Shown in pieces: positions 57,581-64,000 of a stretch of 64,000 bases of DNA. Origin of the DNA: Tomocerus qinae (Eukaryota > Arthropoda > Collembola > Entomobryomorpha > Tomoceridae); NCBI GenBank assembly GCA_020055645.1, contig CM034546.1:124269875-124333874 (forward strand), written 5' to 3'. The position numbers and the translations under genes are program-made. The notes under the pieces were generated by a model that was given only the letters and a program-made list of their open reading frames with translations, was not told the DNA's origin and ran no database searches. Every line of letters begins with the position of its first letter. Position 1 is the stretch's first letter.

Positions 57581-57667
57581 TTAGTTTCCAACTTTGTCGT
57601 CAGAGGATAGAGAAATGTCCCTAGCTTCGGTTAGATCAATATTCATTTCTTCGTCATCATCGTCATT
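57581..57667 (-). pseudogene. Acidic C-terminal tail frame of element B
   Basis: Open to TAA 57583-57581: DDDDEEMNIDLTEARD then ISLSSDDKVGN. Related to the tail in element A by the pattern DxEM-x-(I/L)DL...(I/V)SLSS(D/E)D. Points to the near end of the element, as in A. Confidence 0.5.
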
Positions 57668-58241
57668 CTGCTTTACAAACTTTGCCACCTTTTAGACTTT
57701 TTTTACCATCACAGTGGTAAAAATGCATTCAGTGGTAAAAATGGTAAATTATAGTGAATACTTAGAAGAGATACACAAACGACACATTAAAATAAGTTTT
57801 CATGCTCTATTTTCTCTAAAATATTTTTAATTAAGATTTATATTTGAATGCTCACCGAAGTAGTGAAACAGTCATTATTGAAACAAACATTTTTCGCTTG
57901 GTATACAGCCAACTTTCATTTAATTAGAAAAATTACTCATTTAATTAAAATTAATTATTCAATAAGTTAGTAAGGATGATTTTGTCCCAATTAGTTGCCC
58001 CTTTCTTGGATTAATTAACACACAATAAGTTGGGCAGTCAAATTAGGACAACAATCAACGCAGCTGCAACGGTACGGTATTTAATGTATTGATGTCGAAT
58101 TTTATTCAAAACGTAATTTAAATAAAACCATTTTTTACCAATTATATCATTTACCACCAATATTTAGGTGGTGGTAATAACATTAAATACCATTAAAAAC
58201 CACTTACAAATCATAAGTGGTAAATAGTATTTTGTACACTG
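57668..58241. mobile_element. hAT element (37123 family), reversed, nested in element B
   Basis: Right end TTTTGTACACTG and left subterminal words (CACCTTTTAGACTTTTTTTA, CATCACAGTGGTAAAAATGC) match the 37123 element in the opposite orientation. The left end has drifted and no 8-bp duplication is visible, so it is older. Confidence 0.7.
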
Positions 58242-58455
58242 GTTGGCACACAAGCACTGACTGGGTACAGATTCACTGATTTGATTTGCATCATAATATG
58301 GTTCTTATGCCTTTTATTTAGGATTTTAGGGTGGGGAACTATTTCGATATGGGGAACTAAACATTTGGAGAGCCATATTTTCCCAAATTTATTCATTAGT
58401 TCCCCAACTGGGGAATTATTGCGATATGGGAAACTAAATCGATTAATACGGTATT

Positions 58456-58982
58456 CACATAATTTGATCATTGGAAATAGTAAGGCGGAATAAGATTATG
58501 CAAAATTATGTATTACATGATATAATTGATGAGTTTATCTTACCGGATTATTGGGTAATGCACTTTCATCGCCAACTTCGTTCATCGGAATTACTGTGTC
58601 ATTTGGACTGTTATCCATTTTACCAGGTAACAAAAGATTGCTGTAACTCCAGTTGAATTAATCTGTAAGAATCAAAAATGCTAGTTTGGTTGATGGCATG
58701 CATGGATGGGCTCTAACATGAATAATTCCAGACAGAAGCTCGACGGTAGAGGCTGTAGAGCAGACTGTTGTAGGGCCAACTTAAAATAAAGAACATTTTT
58801 TGCCTATTTTATCAGAAGGTACGAGTAATTTTTTTAAATCACTCCTTATTTGCATTTTTATCTTCTTTGATTTAGCAGTGTGTCCCATTTACTTCCACTT
58901 TATATTTAAATAAGGCAAAAAAGGTACATAGGATTGCTTTTAAAAAAGTGGTACTTTTTGTTACAAAGAAGTTCCTTTTTTA
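58456..58982. other. Intergenic
   Basis: AT-rich, no supported gene. Confidence 0.5.
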
Positions 58983-59097
58983 CTTTTTTTGTAAAAAATG
59001 GGGTCCCTTTATTACATTTTTTTGTAAAAAATGGGGTACCTTTATTACATTTTTTTGTAAAAAATGGGGTACCTTTATTACATTTTTTGTAAAAAGA
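58983..59097. repeat. 33-bp tandem repeat, about 3.5 copies
   Basis: Unit GTAAAAAATGGGGTACCTTT followed by ATTACATTTTTTT. Confidence 0.85.
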
Positions 59098-59388
59098 GAG
59101 TACATGAGTGAATATCTAGTACAACTAGCTAAGTAATTATATAACTTCGTACAACGTCGTGTGACAGGTCGAAAGTTTACATCATCGTGTCACGTTATAA
59201 CGCTTCATAAGATTGAATTTTGCATATAGCGTCAGGTAATGTTTCATGAAAGAATCTTATCGTGTAAGAATAGCAACTTCGGCTAAATCAGACCAATTCG
59301 TATGATTTGCAGTATGGCCTGCATAAATGACGTCATTTTTAATAATTTTACCCTTAGCAACTCAGTTTCAGAATTTCGGAACGCCACA
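59098..59388. other. Spacer between tandem repeats
   Basis: AT-rich sequence of about 290 bases between the 33-bp and 25-bp repeats. No gene or repeat recognised. Confidence 0.45.
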
Positions 59389-59488
59389 GTTAAGGGGCCG
59401 GTTATCGTCAAAAGTTAAGGGGCCAGTTATCGTCAAAAGTTAAGGGGCCAGTTATCGTCAAAAGTTAAGGGGCCAGTTATCGTCAAAA
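59389..59488. repeat. 25-bp tandem repeat, 4 copies
   Basis: Unit GTTAAGGGGCCAGTTATCGT then CAAAA; the first copy has one G for A difference. Confidence 0.92.
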
Positions 59489-59650
59489 AGATATTATGAG
59501 CGACGAAAGATTATAGTCTGTATGGGGCAAGAATAGTCGAGCTGACGAGCTTTCGCGAAAAGACAGGCCACGTGTATAACAATTTAATTTCCCTGACTTA
59601 AGAGTGGTAACAGTAGAAACCAATATTTTTTTTGAATATTTCTGATTGCT

Positions 59651-60285
59651 TTCGAATCTCTTCGACTAATTTCGAATTTCTTCGAGTAATTTCGAATTTC
59701 TTCGACTAATTTCGAATTTCTTCGAGTAATTTCGAATTTCTTCGAGTAATTTCGAATTTCTTCGACTAATTTCGAATTTCTTCGAGTAATTTCGAATTTC
59801 TTCGAGTAATTTCGAATTTCTTCGAGTAATTTCGAATCTCTTCGAGTAATTTCGAATTTCTTCGAGTAATTTCGAATCTCTTCGAGTAATTTCGAATTTC
59901 TTCGAGTAATTTCGAATTTCTTCGAATTTCTTCGAGTAATTTCGAATCTCTACGACTAATTTCGAATCTCTTCGACTAATTTCGAATCTCTTCGACTAAT
60001 TTTGAATCTCTTCGATTAATTTCGAATCTCTTCGACTAATTTCAAATCTCTACGACTAATTTTGAATCTCTTCGACTAATTTCAAATCTCTACGACTAAT
60101 TTTGAATCTCTTCGACTAATTGTGAATTTCTTCGACTAGTTTCTTATATCTTCGACTAATCACGAATTTCTTGGACTAACTTCGAATCTTATTGGCTAGT
60201 TTTGTATATCTTCGACTAGGTTCAAATATCTTTGCCTAGTTGCAAATATTTTCGACTAGTTTCGAACATTTTCGATTAGTTTAAA
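59651..60285. repeat. 20-bp satellite, about 32 copies, left arm
   Basis: Unit TTCGAATTTCTTCGAGTAAT with C/T and G/C variants. Most regular in the middle, decaying toward 60290, where the orientation flips. Confidence 0.92.
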
Positions 60286-60545
60286 CGAAAAGATTATAAA
60301 TTAGTCAAAGACATTCGAAATTGGCCAAAGAAATTCGAAATTGGCCAAAGAAATTCGAAATTGGCCGAAGAAATTCGAAATTAGTCGTAGAGATTCGAAA
60401 TTGGCCGAAGAAATTCGAAAATGGTCAAATAAGTTCGGAATTAGTCGAAGAGATGAGAAATTAGTCGAAGACATACGAAATTAGCCAAAATGATTCGAAA
60501 TTATTTGAAGAAATTCGAAAATGGTCGAAAAGATTCGCAATTTTT
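60286..60545. repeat. 20-bp satellite in opposite orientation, right arm
   Basis: About 12 units near AAATTGGCCAAAGAAATTCG / TTAGTCGAAGAAATTCGAAA, the reverse complement of the left-arm unit with a GGCC-containing subtype. Together the arms form a large imperfect palindrome centred near 60286. Confidence 0.88.
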
Positions 60546-60851
60546 CAAAACTGGTCAATGTTTTTTGAAGTGTTTTTATTAATACATGCAAAAAAATGAC
60601 ATGTCATTATCTCCAATATCCACATTCATGAAAATGTAAAATACATGCGTTAAGAAATGCTTGATTGGGTTAGCGCGCCAATTTAATAAATAACAATCGT
60701 TATTAATTGAATTTCCAACCAAACAAGAATTATGTTTTTAGTTCAAACAACCCCATTTGGTCATTTTAGTCACTGGCTAACAAATGTTTTAACCCACCGG
60801 GTGAACATTTTAACCGGCTGGTCAACGATCAATGGTAGTATAGTATGCTAC

Positions 60852-60993
60852 CTAATTACTCCCAACAAGGTTTGGTATTGCGAAATTACACGTATAAAAG
60901 TGCCTGAACAAGTGTCATAGTTCAGGCATTTTTACATGTTTAATTCCGCAATGGGCAATATCAAACCTTGTTGCCATTAGCAGTAAGTATACT
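60852..60993. mobile_element. Short hairpin element, 142 bp
   Basis: Left arm CAACAAGGTTTGGTATTGCG...GTGCCTGAAC pairs with right arm GTTCAGGCATTTTTACATG...CCTTGTTG (stem about 50 bases, small bulges, loop near 60911). Flanked by the direct repeat TAGTATGCTAC (60841-60851 and 60994-61004), probably its target duplication. Confidence 0.65.
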
Positions 60994-61004
60994 TAGTATG
61001 CTAC

Positions 61005-62496
61005 GAGCCCTGTTACGATCCCACCCTTAGGACGGGCCTCATTACTAGTATGCCCTATAGTAACGGTAACGGTCATAGTTCATTCGTACTACGAGACTTG
61101 TGGTGTAGTAGATTATATTAGGTAGACTATACCTGTATTAAATTATATGCATACGTTTTTCAAAATCGGAATTTTTTTTTCGAAATTCTATAAATCGCAA
61201 ACAAAAAATAGCATAATTCTAAAAAAATACCAAATGTTCTTGAATAGCCAATTTAAGTGTTGTATCATTTTCAAGGTTCTAGGTTTATCGGCCGGTGGCC
61301 ATTTGTTAATCCGAATGTACATGCAATGCATTTTAAATGGGGAAACACTGTCCATTGAGACCCCAATATCTCCGCAACAAAAAATATCATAATTCTGAAA
61401 AAATCACATATGATTTTTAAAAGGTTAATTTAGGCCTGGTTAAATTTTGGTACAATTTCGTTTATCGGCCCATGTCCAAATTTTTAGGCAAAGTTTCTTT
61501 ACATTTACCCTAAGCTCCTTTATTTATTTATCAATGCGATTTCACTCGACCACCATTGTACATAGTTTAATGTCACAGATTTCACAGATATGATCCGACT
61601 ATCAGGTAGGTGGAGTCTGGTTTAAGATTTGAGAGACTGAGTATGTGTTTGCGGCGTTGCAGAAAAAACGGGTTTGCAGGAAGAATTCGTTTACCTTACA
61701 AGGTTTTAAATTGAGCGTTTCACAGCGGTCTTCTAAAAGACATAAATCGTCAATCCAACAAAAATATCAGATCATAGTCAACATTGAGACATGTTATTGC
61801 CAAATTGCCATCCTGTTAGATAATGTAGACTTAGGTACAGCGAGTTGCTTGTCCTTTCACATGTTCTATTTTTTCCATGCAAACCAAGGATGGAAGCAGC
61901 CTTTGCTTTGTACAAGTACCTAACGATTGTTTGTCTTAGCTCTAGCTCCGCTCTCACTGTCTAACCTATTAATACACCTATAAAACGTATTTATACACTG
62001 ATATAGATAGTTACTCTATTTATATTAATTCGTAGTTTACTTAACAGCGAGATTAGTTACTAAGTTAATTCTAACAATAAAATGTATTAAACACATTCCC
62101 ACATTCTGAATAGCTCTGCCAGAGATATTTAGGGCCTTTTCGGAAGAAATAAATATCACAATGCAAATATGCTGCGTGCTGGGTAAACGACGGGCGGGCC
62201 AACTCTTCAGATTTCGCCAACTTTGTTTTAAGCTTTGGCATACAAGTTATATGACCACTATTTAAATTAAAATGTTTAGGGTACAATTATAATATTTACT
62301 AATGTTACTTTAAAATTATCGGTATAATATTTTTTGGTTTTTCAATTGAATTATTAGTGTAATACCTTGTTCTACCTTAACAAAACCTTCAAATCAAATC
62401 TTCGTGTAGTTCACTGTGCTACTCACGTCCATCTCGTTACACTTATGCATTAAATTCATATACCCCTTCATTAACCCTCTCGTTACTTAAGTTACC
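61005..62496. other. Intergenic, no gene found
   Basis: AT-rich. Two diverged direct copies at about 61190-61300 and 61370-61470 share ATAATTCT-AAAAAAT and GTTTATCGGCC words. ORF 61645-61923 shows no family pattern. Confidence 0.45.
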
Positions 62497-62974
62497 AATG
62501 GTGAGTCACCAATTACTATGACGTTAATGGTGAGTCACCAATTACTATGACGTTAATGGTGAGTCACCAATTACTATGACGTTAATGGTGAGTCACCAAT
62601 TACTATGACGTTAATGGTGAGTCACCAATTACTATGACGTTAATGGTGAGTCACCAATTACTATGACGTTAATGGTGAGTCACCAATTACTATGACGTTA
62701 ATGGTGAGTCACCAATTACTATGACGTTAATGGTGAGTCACCAATTACTATGACGTTAATGGTGAGTCACCAATTACTATGACGTTAATGGTGAGTCACC
62801 AATTACTATGACGTTAATGGTGAGTCACCAATTACTATGACGTTAATGGTGAGTCACCAATTACTATGACGTTAATGGTGAGTCACCAATTACTATGACG
62901 TTAATGGTGAGTCACCAATTACTATGACGTTAATGGTGAGTCACCAATTACTATGACGTTAATGGTGAGTCACC
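62497..62974. repeat. Perfect 29-bp tandem array, 16 copies plus 14 bases
   Basis: Unit AATGGTGAGTCACCAATTAC followed by TATGACGTT. All 16 full units look identical. Each holds the palindrome GGTGAGTCACC, which includes TGAGTCA (AP-1/TRE consensus), and a TGACGT half CRE. Confidence 0.97.
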
Positions 62975-63307
62975 ATTAACGTAACTCACCATAAAACATG
63001 TCATGCCCATAAAACATAACATAATTTCAGTTACAATTTTTACGGACCAGAAATTAAATTAAATTTCAAGATAATGCTAATATTTCCAAATTATTAAATA
63101 TCTTGACGTTTGGATTACACTTGACAAAAACTAGAAGGATTTTGCCCTCCTCCCTATGCCACACGGCTCGTCGTCAGGACAAATCCACAGTTGGAGATGA
63201 CAAATTACACCCTCTATATATCCTTTGATCATTCCTCGTACAATACAGACAATTTTTAAATATATGTAAAATTAGTTTTAAGGTAATTATGTTCGTACCC
63301 CCCAGAG
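62975..63307. other. Spacer after the 29-bp array
   Basis: Starts with partial inverted copies of the unit (GTAACTCACCAT). Otherwise AT-rich without a gene. Confidence 0.45.
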
Positions 63308-63710
63308 TCGGCATGCCGTAAATTATTTTCAGATGCCGCATGCCGTAAATGCCGTAAAATACATAATGCACGGCATTGGCAGTTTAATAGTAATATTCAA
63401 CTAATGGAAGAACAAAAGTTAGGTTTCGATCATTTTATAATAAATGACAACTGTCATAAGTTGTAAAATGAGTTTTCACTTTTCAAAGCTTTTCTGCCAC
63501 TATAAGTGGCATATAATAATGTTAATACACAACATTGATATATAAAATCGCTTTTAGCGTGTTTTTACTCACTTACCACATCAATTTATTTGTAAAAACA
63601 GCTAAAAACGTAAGAAATAATTTACGGCATTTACGGCATGCCGCCAAATACCAAATGCCGTAAATTCTATTTACGGCATTTACGGCATGCGGCATTTACG
63701 GCACACTCGA
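63308..63710. mobile_element. GCCGTAAAT-type palindromic element
   Basis: Both ends carry clustered GCCGTAAAT / ATTTACGGC words with GCATGC centres (left 63311-63380, right 63617-63702) as inverted arms. The middle is AT-rich. No coding frame. Architecture recalls elements A and B with a third core word. Confidence 0.6.
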
Positions 63711-64000
63711 CACCTTGGTACCCCCATAAGTACTCCTACTACTAATTCCACTTAGGTAGACCAAGTCCAAACAGAACTTTCGACACACACATTTCCCCAA
63801 ACAAATATGTATTACTAATCAAATTACTCGCGTATGCCTACCAAAATACAGCTAAAGTACGACAGTTAATTATTATGTTTAGTTACATTATATACAGCAG
63901 GATGGTAATATCCAGGATGATTCGAACGTTATAGGGTGAAGACAATAGGGTGTTTTGGTTCTAGGTCATTTTGGCAAAAGTCAATTTGGCCAAAAAGTTT
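63711..64000. other. Right edge of window, no feature seen
   Basis: AT-rich. The last 50 bases (ggttctaggtcattttggca...) look like the start of a repeat that runs off the window. Confidence 0.4.

Larger units (their letters stand above)
57371..58455. mobile_element. Element B: TTCCCC-palindrome transposon, non-autonomous
   Basis: 1085 bp. Inverted ends AATACCGTATTAATCGATTT (about 30 bases, one or two differences). Inside each end are palindromes of GTTCCCC/GGGGAAC with tatcgaaata-type spacers, the same arrangement as element A but a different core. A minus-strand tail frame at 57667-57581 and a nested hAT element (57668-58241) fill the interior. Confidence 0.8.

Noticed and set aside
62497-62974. 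CRISPR-like array
   Set aside because: Units of 29 bp abut directly with no spacers, and the genome is eukaryotic. It is a tandem satellite.

Overview
The window is nuclear DNA from an AT-rich, intron-containing animal genome, most likely an arthropod. The evidence is short introns with GT..AG borders, a beta-tubulin gene with the conserved intron after codon 19, a ZAD-like zinc-finger protein, TBC1D13, and dense DNA and retrotransposon insertions. ZAD fingers, a TPR-SET protein, Pmp3-like proteolipids and an SNTX/VLIG giant protein together would fit a basal hexapod such as a springtail. That taxonomic guess is inference only.

Layout. 1-960 (+): 3' part of a secreted-type subtilisin gene. 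1857-22971: five genes, all on the minus strand: a TPR-SET methyltransferase-like protein, beta-tubulin (6607-11042, two coding exons), the Rab GTPase-activating protein TBC1D13, a three-exon FGFG-repeat protein of unknown function, and a seven-exon ZAD plus 11-finger C2H2 protein. 23574-38094: five tandem minus-strand copies of a small Cys-rich Pmp3/UPF0057-like membrane protein. Their heads and 5' UTR exons are conserved, but their C-terminal tails have diverged by repeat expansion. The array is broken up by mobile elements, chiefly a Tc1/mariner-type hairpin MITE (26335-32217). That MITE holds a 5.5-kb non-LTR retrotransposon with a 150-bp target duplication, and the retrotransposon is itself split by another element. 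39823-46841: one giant two-exon minus-strand gene, an SNTX-type N-terminus joined to a VLIG/GVIN-like region whose GTPase motifs are lost. 47480-52939: a very young LTR element with apparently identical 1061-bp LTRs, carrying Gag and a protease-like domain but no polymerase. 53-64 kb: no cellular gene found. It holds transposon fragments and striking tandem or inverted repeats, including a perfect 16 x 29-bp array with an AP-1 consensus in every unit.

The cellular genes do not form a pathway. The main themes are local gene amplification (the Pmp3-like array), an unusual immune- or cytolysin-related domain fusion, and a layered record of transposition. Exon joins were worked out by hand from splice signals and reading-frame continuity, without transcripts.
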